The notes under the pieces are model-generated. The model did no database searches and had not been told where the DNA came from. It worked only from the letters and a program-made list of their open reading frames with translations. This document shows, piece by piece, positions 52,001 to 60,127 of a DNA stretch of 64,000 nt. Position 1 is the stretch's first letter. Each line of letters opens with the position of its first letter. Source of the DNA: Bacilliculturomica massiliensis (GTDB taxonomy: Bacteria > Bacillota > Clostridia > Peptostreptococcales > Anaerovoracaceae); assembly GCF_900605495.1 (NCBI RefSeq), contig NZ_LR027603.1, positions 433,867-497,866 on the forward strand, given 5' to 3'. The position numbers and the translations under genes were made by a program.

Positions 52001-53775
52001 AGAGCGGGACCTTCGTTTTCGAGGTGGAGAAGGATGGAAATGTGACAAACGAGACTACCGGCTACAGCCAGCCCTCGCCGGCGGCCTTCGCTCTGGCGGA
52101 CTGGACGCCGAAAACGCCGGAGGCGGAGCAGGTCACGATCACGCTGGATGTGCTGGCCTCCGATCTTCAGGCTTCCGACATCAGTCTGAAGGACAGCAGG
52201 GGGCAGGCGGTGCCGCTGAAGGATAACGGAATGGTCCCGCTGAACGGGAGATCGTACAGAGAAATGACGGCGGTGACGAAAAAGAACGATATCTATACGT
52301 ATACGGTTACAAAGGGCCAGTATACGGTGCATTCCGGCAGTCTGACCGTGGACAATATCGCAGGGGGCGGTATTGTGGACAAGCCGCTGGAACTGACCTT
52401 TACCTACTCCATCCCGGAGGACACGCTCACCAGAAATCCCGTCATCGTGCGGGCGGTTACGAACCAGACCGCGTCGGTCACGGTGACCTCTTCCACCGGA
52501 GCGGTGAAGCGGCTGGCCGGAAACCGGTTCCAGTTCAGTACCAACGGAACCGTGGACGTGGTGGCTTCTACGGCGGCTTACCGGGTGGAAAAAACGGCGG
52601 CGGTGTCCAATATCGACGCCGCGCCGCCGCAGGTCCAGGCCAACGTCGCCTACACCACGGAATCCGCGCTGGTGACCTTTGAGCCGGCCGGCGGCGACGA
52701 TCCTATGTCGGAGATCACACTGGATTCCTTCCGGCAGCTGGACGCCGGTTTTGTGGGCGGCAGCGCCGAAACAGGGACCACGCTGGACCGGATCCAGGCG
52801 GTCCGCATCCGCAGAAACGGTCTCTACCGTCTCATCCTTTCCGACCTGGTGGGAAACACCCAGACCATTGATCTTGTGATCGACGGTCTGAGCAGCGCGC
52901 TGCCGGAGGTCACCGACGTAGCCTGGCAGTACAATGCATCGGACGCTGTGGTGACGGGAAACAAAGCGCCGGTAAACAGGTACGTAGAAATATTGGAAAA
53001 GGACTATCCGGTCACCAATCAGGATATGGAGCTCACGATCAAGACCAATCTGCCTGTCAGGGAGGTCGGGAAAAAGGGAGCGGACTACGCGGATACCTTC
53101 GTGAAGACGCTGCCTGGCAACGTGACGCAGAACTTCGTATTCGAGGATCAGCGGACCGCCGCCACAAATCTGCTGTTCAAGACCGACGTCATAGATAAGG
53201 GATTCCCGGTGATCGTGTTCAACAATGGGCAGACGCTTGCTTATTTTGAGCAGAATCAGGCGGCTTACGATAAAAACGATCTCTATGATTTTACTGCGGG
53301 CGACTTTAAGGACGGGGCGTATACGGCCATGAAAAAAGAGGACGTCAGGATCGACTTCGGCAGCTTCGATCCCAATGATCTGTCGGCCAACACCTTCGAC
53401 ATGAAAAAGCCCTACACCATCACCTACTCGGCGGTGGACGCCGCCGGGAACGAGACTGCCGTTGCCCGCACCATACGGCTGTTCGGCAAGGACGACCTGT
53501 GCGTGCTGGTAGACGGAAAGCTTCCAGACGGCGACACGGCGGAGAGCTTCGGAGGCCAGATCACCGTCAGCGTGGAAAATTACAGCGGTCAGCTGTTCGC
53601 CTCCATGGCGGCGGGCAAGTACAATGCGGCGGAACTGAAGCGGAGGGGCGTTCCCATGACGCCGGGCCCGGACGGGAAGAGCTTCGTGCAGCAGGTGACT
53701 CCCAGACGGTGGTATACCGTATTGGTGCGCACAGGCACCATGGAGTCCTTTACCGTTAAAATCTGGGTGAACTGA
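46087..53775 (+). CDS. Giant exported surface protein, 2562 residues
   Basis: A single uninterrupted frame. It opens with a signal peptide (KKQTAFVMVLLLTVNLAFSA..., about 2-30, cut near AYGA). The rest is beta-rich with many tryptophan/tyrosine and acidic residues and several Ig-like/Big-type modules, for example around 720 (DNKAPELSASPGEEFVDSDG) and near 2170-2270 (IDAAPPQVQANVAYTTES; LSDLVGNTQTIDLVIDG), and a late one near VDAAGNETAVARTI. No SLH, LPXTG or membrane anchor is visible at the C-terminus. AGGAGCGTGAT precedes the ATG. It is followed after 13 nt by the second giant gene, so the two are probably co-produced and may interact. Function unknown; an adhesin, scaffold or S-layer-associated role is inferred. 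Confidence 0.85.
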   Translation: MKKQTAFVMVLLLTVNLAFSAPAALTAYGAQTAAGDLYAKLKFFRADGGGTDPEEERPSQEQFSAYNNVEAFRSAGFVESKGGGTYIYPKGIARETPVLRRAFEKPGNVEMQMAGVVTATDTVGTMKGGSFYTAKETQKSLPGRDDQFIRFSQWYDVSDMEECSWAYDIRDMPVLPDWSGGWTDVSDGEIPQWTQCFVMLRDLKPPQVSSVDYVSGGEPLGGDLYGRRSKIIVRVTFDEPVDPAGAENLRMLMGGKVPLRFTYQGMVGDSEFTQFEYEVRVPDGIVGSDVIFYNADPNDPAKTVRDYFGQNSMGNSSRSYTMRGAAFDTRTPGMDSVTVVNPHYEDMPRYYIQQLLGEHLPDEDQNVYIKLNIEPLRTYPQGFKAAIYKPAPDGIHRTEEPLKKGLVFEYVEGSEGIYKLDARYGSWPGYTTDPALRNGMIDLYCGDDVTSTHLVYENGRSVEYWDLRGALLTSAAIGIHPPGFWETTPFSRKMWSDYNSYEELQSFQTRQGTALGEESFYTNIKAERTEIGGVTAYETILPRQFFRQSQAKVDIVAEPLDNDLRYKNEKIQNVSDTGYARGWKLYAAGDDEEVYPTSTPYYMLAGQDSDSSRLRAMKGMVTMLLSTKRSMSTIELRDGEGNLVEEDDVRGRLDQPAGYWYGYNVAANLDGESRSAMTVSSTQDQYIDQIVNIGLSAMDANTRKISAVGEVKLDNKAPELSASPGEEFVDSDGSLEQSVSWIIQAKDVSPVIAVKYRYIKGGEKPGADEGWLDAQEESDGTWTAPLTIPAKSTFVGALEYYAVDQLGNDSREQERKPRSQAVTYRNLESVSEGAITVTRFFDGQETSGDGPVTEVNVDFGDTVEGYEVWYCWTNLIPGANLDYVSQPYTMHRSSDPAIGSKEDQLRWSPMIAPAYRSTYFNHPYRLSIIISDPVKGTPWEQLDSVVSAEYTFDFCTEKPAVACRTLGEPQRYAGQPLQIDLSSTAEITGGYWEIRRPGEITGAAIGEGAAGFEAGDVMSDSALEEGHLSIDPALLGGDGLTTGGGLSSGYYELYVEAENALGMTSAVFGPFRYDNSQTDWKLNIENIRLSGDCTGVLTGGDLLDGGSLLFAEKTNGSLTADLAYSLEFHNYDLYPDGRCTQVRAASLLGTKAGIYRPDLSYDVEYNEASGCLEGNAQDAPICGVGDGGLVGVATDMGGYIRGGYTEIPAVRAVPEYGLNYAPQLMEKTGGAGTAEYEFRKTDPYGIVGVTTIAGLSITETQVSHDNKTMPYDVIHYDETNGVDYRNYSDYVEVISSDGFVDSIKIRKNCTVTLTPVFQARGLDRDVSFRMEEKKIKVDYLPEQAADPEQSVVENAEGPYAAFKESNQKWKWTEEDGLTTSDPVSNVGFKGGYAGYERNGFEFYSYLYPAVEFALSAPTTGLNGYGDVPDQNGDSQLGAVDLKAFPVTQADVDRFREYQNDGRLTLSRRVLDVTYQDLYSGTTEGAFIRAMESYSVVLKEVPAGAALWVSAKLQTPGGEVWVPIITSYTPASGDFRPSWAGGVFVSRPGELGRYTPKIFFDESQAAGIQTVKGTMPMERTVLPVSREMLSEFIGADVTDAALYLSSMEYEEPERYDKMMAVVKNYAMNAPEDQFIHEQELFFTPGKTFELLFTNYRGSSLEVISIDEADYDITYPAISTKVEYYTDYGEKTLWNGSDWIPLYEDGGAGEMKDLALSVEPGQGEEEYYYFENEASLIPVVDRRNSQQAGSAELSGNERLAALAAQGVTVYKKLLLRPNEASPADPFGRDTVIKAVNVTLGQERDIAVKFKVQGTKPNIDVRLLTGGAIGSVSTPGSWALAVSAYDGRSGLDQLQVWIDGVEQTQADGLGASSYYRVFSEDSIVKLDAKAVNRAGIIGEVSGVYGGDVPDPGMPGPKKGYDYRLSYQYQDADGNWKTAVPGMNYSVVFARIELLTSGTAIRNNGGSPDYAFLPGQSGTFVFEVEKDGNVTNETTGYSQPSPAAFALADWTPKTPEAEQVTITLDVLASDLQASDISLKDSRGQAVPLKDNGMVPLNGRSYREMTAVTKKNDIYTYTVTKGQYTVHSGSLTVDNIAGGGIVDKPLELTFTYSIPEDTLTRNPVIVRAVTNQTASVTVTSSTGAVKRLAGNRFQFSTNGTVDVVASTAAYRVEKTAAVSNIDAAPPQVQANVAYTTESALVTFEPAGGDDPMSEITLDSFRQLDAGFVGGSAETGTTLDRIQAVRIRRNGLYRLILSDLVGNTQTIDLVIDGLSSALPEVTDVAWQYNASDAVVTGNKAPVNRYVEILEKDYPVTNQDMELTIKTNLPVREVGKKGADYADTFVKTLPGNVTQNFVFEDQRTAATNLLFKTDVIDKGFPVIVFNNGQTLAYFEQNQAAYDKNDLYDFTAGDFKDGAYTAMKKEDVRIDFGSFDPNDLSANTFDMKKPYTITYSAVDAAGNETAVARTIRLFGKDDLCVLVDGKLPDGDTAESFGGQITVSVENYSGQLFASMAAGKYNAAELKRRGVPMTPGPDGKSFVQQVTPRRWYTVLVRTGTMESFTVKIWVN

Positions 53776-53788
53776 AAGGAGGCATATG

Positions 53789-56700
53789 ATGAAACGAATG
53801 ATCGCAGGTCTTCTCGCCCTGATCCTGGTCCTGGGACCGGCGCCGGCCGGCGTATCTGCGGCGGAGGACACGGAGCTGACGCTGAGCAACACCTATATGA
53901 AATATACCCTCAACACGAAAACAGGGGCGTTCATGGTCGGCACGCTGGAAGGACATCCGCAGAAGGCGAAGGACAATAATATGCCCCTGCTCTATGACGG
54001 AGGCAGTCAGACCAGCTACACTACAGTCCGCATCGACGGGGAGGACTACGTGTTCGGGAAGGATTACGGATTTCTCGGACTGGACAGTCAGCTCTCCCAG
54101 CCCGTGCAGGATCCGGGCAATCAGACGTTGAGCATCAGCTGGACCATAAAGGGGATCCAGATCACCCAGCTGGCGGAGCTGAAGAGCGACGCGGTGAACC
54201 CGCTGAGCGGCAATGTAGGCCTGCGTTATACGGTCAAAAACGTCGGCGCCGCCGGGAACCCGCAGGTGGGGATCCGGGTGCTTCTGGATAATGCGCTGGG
54301 CGAAAACGACGCGCCTTTTGTCATCGCCGAGGGCGGTATGCCGATGTTCTATGAGAGCGATATGGACGACGCAGGCGGAACGGCGGTGCCGACTCAGCTG
54401 CGATTCATGGACGACTACGGCAATCCCAACGTGATGGCCTACGCCATTCTCAACAGCTGGTCCGGCGCGGAGACGCCGGACCGGGCGGTGGTGGGACACT
54501 GGTGGAATCTGGCCAACACGAAGTGGGACTACACGGCAGACCGCAGCATGCGCTTCACCTCCGTTTCCAACAGCCTGAATACGGCGGATACTGCATCGCT
54601 GTATTACTTCAGTCCGAAGAGCTGCGCCCAGGGGTCGGAGCGCACGCTGGAGCTGATGTACGGAGTGGGAGATTTTTCCTATCAGAAGACGGAGAACGGC
54701 CCTAACGTTTCCATGAGCTTCAGCAATGCGCCGGAGCTAAACGAGACCGGAGACGGTTATAAGAACAACGGGGAGTTTACGCTGTCCGTCAAGATCGACA
54801 ACACCATCGACAACGCAGAGACGCACAACAACTCCGTCGTTATGCTGAACTTTGAGGACAATCTGGAGGTGATCCAAAAGCCCTCCGGCTGCGACGCGTC
54901 AGGCTCTGTGCTGGGCATCGGCATCATCAGCCCCGGCGATATCCTGACCTACGAGTGGACCTTCCGGGCGAAGGAGCAGACCTACTATATTTCCTCGGAA
55001 TTCGTCGCGTCTTTGAGCACCAGTCTGTCGGAGGTACTCTACCGGGATTACGTGCTGCTTCCCTCCGTGGAGGGGAACCTGCCGGATTTCACCGTAGACA
55101 GTATGGAGCCGGGGGAGGTCTATTTCCGCGGCACGAAGATGGTGACGCTGAAGGGAAGCTTCAGCGAGGCCACCCTGAAAAATACATACGGGACCCAGTG
55201 GAACGCTTACTTTGAAAACGTGGACACCGGGGCGGTCTATCAGTGCGTCAAGTCGGACGTGAGCTTCATCGGAAAGAACTCCGACACGCTGGTGGTCCGG
55301 TATTCCGGAGACATGGCCATGGGGACCTACCGGCTGGTATTCCGTTTTACCGGGGGACTGGCGGGCCTGTTCGACAACGGCAGCGGAAGGATCATTCCGG
55401 ACGGCACGCTGCTGGTATCCAACAACCCGGAGCTGGTGACCAAGACATACGGCGTTCTTACCGTCATGAGGACGGGGAACCGGGGAACCTCTTACGTCAT
55501 CGTCCCCTTTGAGACGGAGGAGGAATTTGAACAGTACGTGGAGGACCGGGGACTGCGGGGCATGGACTGTCCCTACGAAGAGATCATGCTTGAGCTCCGG
55601 GGAGCCGTGAAGTATTACGACGACGGCTCCGATCAGTTCTATTACGCCGATCCCAACGACGATCAGGTGACCATCAACAACATCCTCACCTACGGCAACA
55701 CAGACGAGCTGCTGTATCTCACCGAAATAAAGGATAACGGAAGCGTGAAGGGGATCCGCGTCCACGGCGGCGGAGATCTGGGCGTGGTAGGCGGCATGAC
55801 CTTCTTCAAGTGGGGCTTTGAGATCCAGTTTGACAATGGATTTTACTATACCCACAACAGAGAAAAGCTGGAGAATGTGGATAATCCCCAAAAGGAGCTG
55901 CTGACCAGAGATATCACCATAGACGCCACCGGAGGCATGGGCATACTGCAGAAGGTGGCGGGTTTCCTGTTCCAGCTCAACTACGGCACGCTGACCGAGG
56001 ACTGGTCTTCACTGGGCGGAGCTTACGATCCCGAGGAGAGCAAGGGCTACGCCGTGAATTTTGGCGGGAAAGTGGCTCTCAATTTCTTCGAGATCCCCGG
56101 TCTGCCTGGGGGCGGCGACGAGGAAGAGGGCGGCGGCTCCGGCAGTTCCGGCGGCACGGAGGGATCGGACGCCAAAGTGCCCGTGCCCACGCCCGAGGCC
56201 GATTCCGGCAATAAACCGGAGGAGGGTGATAAATCGGGCGGCGGCAACCCGCTGAACAGTCTGGCGGGTCTTGGGGCGTCGGTGGCCATCGACGACATTA
56301 TGTTCGGACAGAAAAAGGACGGCAGCGTGGGATTTTTGGGCATCAACACCACGGTGGAAGCCAGCCTGCCGGAAGCCTTTTTCGGCGATATGGTGAAGGC
56401 GGGGCCCAGCATGACGCTGACCATCAACACCATTGATAACGTCTACTCGATCCAGGGAGGCGTGGGCCTGAAGGTCGTCGAGTGTTCCGCGACCCTCAGC
56501 ATCAAGATGCTGCCGGTCTCGGAGGATCAGAAGGTAAAGATCCCCGTTCCTGACTCCATGGAATTCGGCCTGGGAGGCCTGCAGTCAGTGCGGATCATCC
56601 CGCCGGTCATGTCGCTGAACGCTTTGGAAGGCGGCATCAGCGATATCTACGACACACTCAGCGGGAACTTCGAGGGGCTGCCCCCGGTGACCATCAAACT

Positions 56701-58990
56701 GGGCGTGGGGGTCGATCTCTTTGAAGTCCTGCGCGGGGGAGGCGAGATCCGCATATCCCCCAGAAGCTTTTACGGGGAAGCGACGCTGGGGATGGCCAAT
56801 ATCCCATCTGTCACGCTGAAGGGAATCTTTGAGGCCCAGTGGGCCAGCCCCTTCTACGCCACGCTCACGGGCCAGGTGGAGATCCTCTCCAGCGCTATCG
56901 TGGGCGGCGTCACCGTGCATATGGGGGACGGCGAGCTGAGGGGCGTTCTCTTCGGAAATGTGAACGTGCCCGACATCATACCGATCATGGGAGGCATGCA
57001 GATCGCCAACGCGGAAGGTTACCTGTCCACCAGATCGGTGGGAGCCAGCGCCAAGTTTATGGGCGACTATGTGAATGTGGTCTACTACTGGGGCAGCGAC
57101 GGCGTGGACGTGAGCTCCGGAAGCGAACCGATGTACGCGCCCGGTTCCATGCTGGACAGCGTTCTGTCCGCAAGGGCGGAAGGGGCTGAGTTCGATACGG
57201 AGGGCCGGGTGCTCTACGGCTCCAACATCAGTCCGCTGGCAGTCAATGAGAACGGAGCGCCGGTATTCGGAAGCGGACGTTCCGGAAGTCGCAGCCCGGC
57301 TGTCTTCGGCGATGAAACAGAAAAATCCCTGAGCTTTACGGTGGACGACGCCATGGCCGCGGCCTCCACGCTGTTTATCGAGATCCCCTACGCCGCCGCG
57401 CCGGCCATCGGAGACGTCAAGCTGACGGCGGACGGCGCCGAAGTGCCGCTCACACAGGCGGATCTAACGTCCGGCGAAGGCAACTTCATGATAAACTCCG
57501 GGAAGCAGAGACTGCTGCTGTCCGTCCACAGTGATAAGTACAGCGAAGGAACGGTCATAAAAGTCGGTTTCACCCCTTCCTCCGCGGTGGACACCGAAAA
57601 CTACGCCGTATACGGCGCGGGGGCGGTGGCCAGACTGACAAGCGCCCAGACCTCGTACAGCGGCAGCGGCGGGAGCTTCCGCTACACGACTGCCACGGAG
57701 GGTCTGAAGGATCATTCACAGCTGCAGGTCTATCTGACCGAGAATCCGGACGCGCTGGAGACGCTTGAGGCCCAGGGCAGGCAGGCGTACAGTGCAGATC
57801 CGGAGAGGAAAAACCAGCTGGGCACGCCGGTGAACAGCGCCCCTATCACAGGAAGCGGGATATCCGGCGGAACGCTGCCGATCCCCGACACTCTGGCCAC
57901 TGGGACGTATTACGCCGTCTACTCGCTGATGACGGAGGGGGAGACCGCGTTCACCTGTGTGGACAAGGCCAACCCCATCAGCTGGACAAACGCGGAGCAG
58001 CCCTCCCCGCTGAGCAGCGCTGTGCTGATCCCGGCGGGGGACGGAGCCTTCCGCGTCAGCATGGGCGGCATCGAGAGGGCGAAGGCGGAAGGAGTCACCG
58101 ATCTGTTCGTGGAGCTGAAGGACGGTTCCGGTCATCCGGTGCCGGGTTATGAGATGCTTCGGTCCGGCATTGAAGGCGCGGACAATATCTACGTGGGCGG
58201 CGGCAAAACCGTTTCGGGCTTCCTGGCCGCCGGGACAAGCGCCGGCGTCCCGGAAACAAGCGGCTCTGCACTGGGAACCAGCGGCAGCGCTCTGGAGGCC
58301 GGCGGCAGCGCCGTCCGGGATACCTACGCGATCCGGCCGCTCACACCGGGGGAGAGCTATCACGTCACCGTGACTCCTGCAAAGTTTGCGCCTCAGACCG
58401 GCGGCGCGTACGATGAGAATCGGGTGTTCTACGGCTCTTCCACCGACTCCGCCCCTGTGGAACTGCCGGCGGTCAACACGCCGAAGCTCATCGGGATGCA
58501 GACCGACGCGCTGGAAGAGAAAAACGGAAGCAGATGGCTGAAGGGAGATCGTTTTACGGCGAAATATACCTTTGATCAGGATGTGCGGCTCTCGCTGACC
58601 GTCAACGGTTCGGTCTACAGCTATCCCGACGAGTATAAGAGCGTCTGGGAGGTGTCCGTGCCCCTGGAGGACGGCGATCACTCTGTGGTGTACACGGCCA
58701 GAAACCGGGGCGGAGATACGGCGCGCAGCGATCTGACGAAGAAGGAGGGCGTGTTTGCATTCACGAAAGATACCACGGCGCCCATCCTGTTCACTGAGGG
58801 CGGCAGCATCATCACCGCCTCCGCCGTGACCGGCGGGCTGAAGATCTCCGGCGTCAGCGAGAGGGCGGCATCTATCGTGATCCGCCCGGCTGAGGGCGCG
58901 GCCTCCAATATGGCGCTGTCAAGCGCGGCGGCGGCCGGCAGTGCAGTCTCCAACGCGGCGGCGGCCCAGCACGGCTGGCGGCCGACCTGA
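53789..58990 (+). CDS. Second giant exported protein, truncated before its SLH anchor
   Basis: 1733 residues from the ATG at 53789 (six bases after AGGAGG; ATG 53786 is also possible). Signal peptide about 1-25 ending GVSAAEDT. A beta-rich N-terminal part, a Gly/Ser/Glu linker near 775-818, glycine-rich beta-solenoid-like sequence (about 840-1150) and Ig-like repeats follow. The frame ends with ...QHGWRPT in an alanine-rich hinge, while LAADLKALTDKLGQENIIK in another frame leads directly into three SLH modules. Adding one base near 58955-58980 would give about 2082 residues. Either a real truncation, an ON/OFF switch or a sequence error. Confidence 0.8.
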   Translation: MKRMIAGLLALILVLGPAPAGVSAAEDTELTLSNTYMKYTLNTKTGAFMVGTLEGHPQKAKDNNMPLLYDGGSQTSYTTVRIDGEDYVFGKDYGFLGLDSQLSQPVQDPGNQTLSISWTIKGIQITQLAELKSDAVNPLSGNVGLRYTVKNVGAAGNPQVGIRVLLDNALGENDAPFVIAEGGMPMFYESDMDDAGGTAVPTQLRFMDDYGNPNVMAYAILNSWSGAETPDRAVVGHWWNLANTKWDYTADRSMRFTSVSNSLNTADTASLYYFSPKSCAQGSERTLELMYGVGDFSYQKTENGPNVSMSFSNAPELNETGDGYKNNGEFTLSVKIDNTIDNAETHNNSVVMLNFEDNLEVIQKPSGCDASGSVLGIGIISPGDILTYEWTFRAKEQTYYISSEFVASLSTSLSEVLYRDYVLLPSVEGNLPDFTVDSMEPGEVYFRGTKMVTLKGSFSEATLKNTYGTQWNAYFENVDTGAVYQCVKSDVSFIGKNSDTLVVRYSGDMAMGTYRLVFRFTGGLAGLFDNGSGRIIPDGTLLVSNNPELVTKTYGVLTVMRTGNRGTSYVIVPFETEEEFEQYVEDRGLRGMDCPYEEIMLELRGAVKYYDDGSDQFYYADPNDDQVTINNILTYGNTDELLYLTEIKDNGSVKGIRVHGGGDLGVVGGMTFFKWGFEIQFDNGFYYTHNREKLENVDNPQKELLTRDITIDATGGMGILQKVAGFLFQLNYGTLTEDWSSLGGAYDPEESKGYAVNFGGKVALNFFEIPGLPGGGDEEEGGGSGSSGGTEGSDAKVPVPTPEADSGNKPEEGDKSGGGNPLNSLAGLGASVAIDDIMFGQKKDGSVGFLGINTTVEASLPEAFFGDMVKAGPSMTLTINTIDNVYSIQGGVGLKVVECSATLSIKMLPVSEDQKVKIPVPDSMEFGLGGLQSVRIIPPVMSLNALEGGISDIYDTLSGNFEGLPPVTIKLGVGVDLFEVLRGGGEIRISPRSFYGEATLGMANIPSVTLKGIFEAQWASPFYATLTGQVEILSSAIVGGVTVHMGDGELRGVLFGNVNVPDIIPIMGGMQIANAEGYLSTRSVGASAKFMGDYVNVVYYWGSDGVDVSSGSEPMYAPGSMLDSVLSARAEGAEFDTEGRVLYGSNISPLAVNENGAPVFGSGRSGSRSPAVFGDETEKSLSFTVDDAMAAASTLFIEIPYAAAPAIGDVKLTADGAEVPLTQADLTSGEGNFMINSGKQRLLLSVHSDKYSEGTVIKVGFTPSSAVDTENYAVYGAGAVARLTSAQTSYSGSGGSFRYTTATEGLKDHSQLQVYLTENPDALETLEAQGRQAYSADPERKNQLGTPVNSAPITGSGISGGTLPIPDTLATGTYYAVYSLMTEGETAFTCVDKANPISWTNAEQPSPLSSAVLIPAGDGAFRVSMGGIERAKAEGVTDLFVELKDGSGHPVPGYEMLRSGIEGADNIYVGGGKTVSGFLAAGTSAGVPETSGSALGTSGSALEAGGSAVRDTYAIRPLTPGESYHVTVTPAKFAPQTGGAYDENRVFYGSSTDSAPVELPAVNTPKLIGMQTDALEEKNGSRWLKGDRFTAKYTFDQDVRLSLTVNGSVYSYPDEYKSVWEVSVPLEDGDHSVVYTARNRGGDTARSDLTKKEGVFAFTKDTTAPILFTEGGSIITASAVTGGLKISGVSERAASIVIRPAEGAASNMALSSAAAAGSAVSNAAAAQHGWRPT
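58951..58990 (+). other. Frame break in the alanine-rich hinge
   Basis: The SLH frame is open from 58894 and the upstream frame stops at 58988-58990, so the break lies between. CGCGGCGGCGGCC occurs twice, about 30 bp apart (from 58924 and 58954), beside the likely site. Confidence 0.6.
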
Positions 58991-59031
58991 AAGCACTGAC
59001 GGATAAACTGGGCCAGGAGAATATCATCAAG

Positions 59032-60033
59032 GTGATCGAGGCCCATCCCACCCGTCAGACCAGCGTGCAGACCGCGGAAAACGTCACGGTGGTGGTGCCC
59101 GTGGGCACTGTTGCCAGAGAAAACAGAATCGTGATGTACAAAAAGAATCCCGCTGCAGACACTTCGATGCTGGCCGGAGGGGACAAGGCTCTCAGCGGAC
59201 AGTTCTCCTTTGAAAAGCTTTACAATGAGAATTTCGCCAAGCCGGTCATCCTCCGTTTCGACGCCGCTGCGGCGGACGGATCTGTGGGACCGGACGGAGA
59301 CGCGGCCGCGGATATCCCGGGGACGGCGGGTCTGTACCGCTACAACAGTTATTTCGATAACTGGGAGCTGATAAAGGAAGAAAGCCGTCAGGGAAGTGTT
59401 CTGACCTGCGCTCTGGACGATCTGAGCGGACAGTTCATGTTCGCGGAGCGGTCGGGTGAAAAGACATTCCAGGATGTGGCGGCCACCCACTGGGCGGCCG
59501 GTTATATCTACAGGCTGTCAAGCCTGGGCGTAACCGCGGGCTATGAGAAGGACGGCCGGCTTCTGTTCCGGCAGGATGACAACATTACCAGAGCAGAGTA
59601 CCTGACTCTGCTGCTGAAAATGTTGCAGGTCGACGTTTCCAAGTACGGCGATTACGACCTGCAGGTGAAGGATCTGGCGGAGATCGAGGACTGGGCTCTT
59701 CCCTACCTCAAGGCCGGCTTCGCGCTTGGAATTATGAGCGGAAGCGCCACAGAGAACGGCGTGGAGACCAACTGGAACCAGCCCGTCAGCAGGGCGGACG
59801 CCATGACGATGATCTACAACGCGAAAAAGTTTGACCCGCCGGAGACGCCGGCAGACTTTGCCGATCAGGGGCAGATCCCATCTTACGCTGCGGAGGCGGT
59901 GAAGAACCTGGCGGCCGTCGGCGTGATATCCGGTTACTCCGATGGCACCGTTGGGCCGGCGAAGTCCATTTCCCGCAGCGAGACCGCGGCTATCATGGTC
60001 AAGTGGATGGAGAAGGTGCTGACCGGCAGGTAG
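59032..60033 (+). CDS. SLH-anchor module of the second giant protein
   Basis: 333 residues from a GTG without ribosome site; really the C-terminus of the preceding gene, in frame from about 58981. It has an Ig/ZU5-like part (TVVVPVGTVARENRIVMYKK) and three S-layer-homology modules: FQDVAATHWAAGYIYRLSSLG, VKDLAEIEDWALPYLKAGFA and FADQGQIPSYAAEAVKNLAA, the third with ISGYSDGTVGP. If joined, it would tether the giant protein to the wall. The operon ends at the terminator at 60046. Confidence 0.85.
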   Translation: MIEAHPTRQTSVQTAENVTVVVPVGTVARENRIVMYKKNPAADTSMLAGGDKALSGQFSFEKLYNENFAKPVILRFDAAAADGSVGPDGDAAADIPGTAGLYRYNSYFDNWELIKEESRQGSVLTCALDDLSGQFMFAERSGEKTFQDVAATHWAAGYIYRLSSLGVTAGYEKDGRLLFRQDDNITRAEYLTLLLKMLQVDVSKYGDYDLQVKDLAEIEDWALPYLKAGFALGIMSGSATENGVETNWNQPVSRADAMTMIYNAKKFDPPETPADFADQGQIPSYAAEAVKNLAAVGVISGYSDGTVGPAKSISRSETAAIMVKWMEKVLTGR

Positions 60034-60045
60034 ATCTTGTTTGAA

Positions 60046-60083
60046 AAAGGGCCTCCTATGATAAAAATCATAGGAGGCCCTTT
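60046..60083. terminator. Bidirectional terminator between convergent operons
   Basis: Perfect 17-bp stem, arms 60046-60062 and 60067-60083, with a 4-nt loop, between the SLH module and the convergent kinase gene. AAA precedes and TTT follows the stem core, so it works on both strands. Confidence 0.9.
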
Positions 60084-60127
60084 CACATTCAAAATACCAG
60101 AATAGAAGGCTTCGCCGGAGATCCTTC

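Noticed and set aside
51568..53892. 774-residue reading frame opposite the first giant gene
   Set aside because: Antisense shadow; composition rich in His and Arg and no start context.
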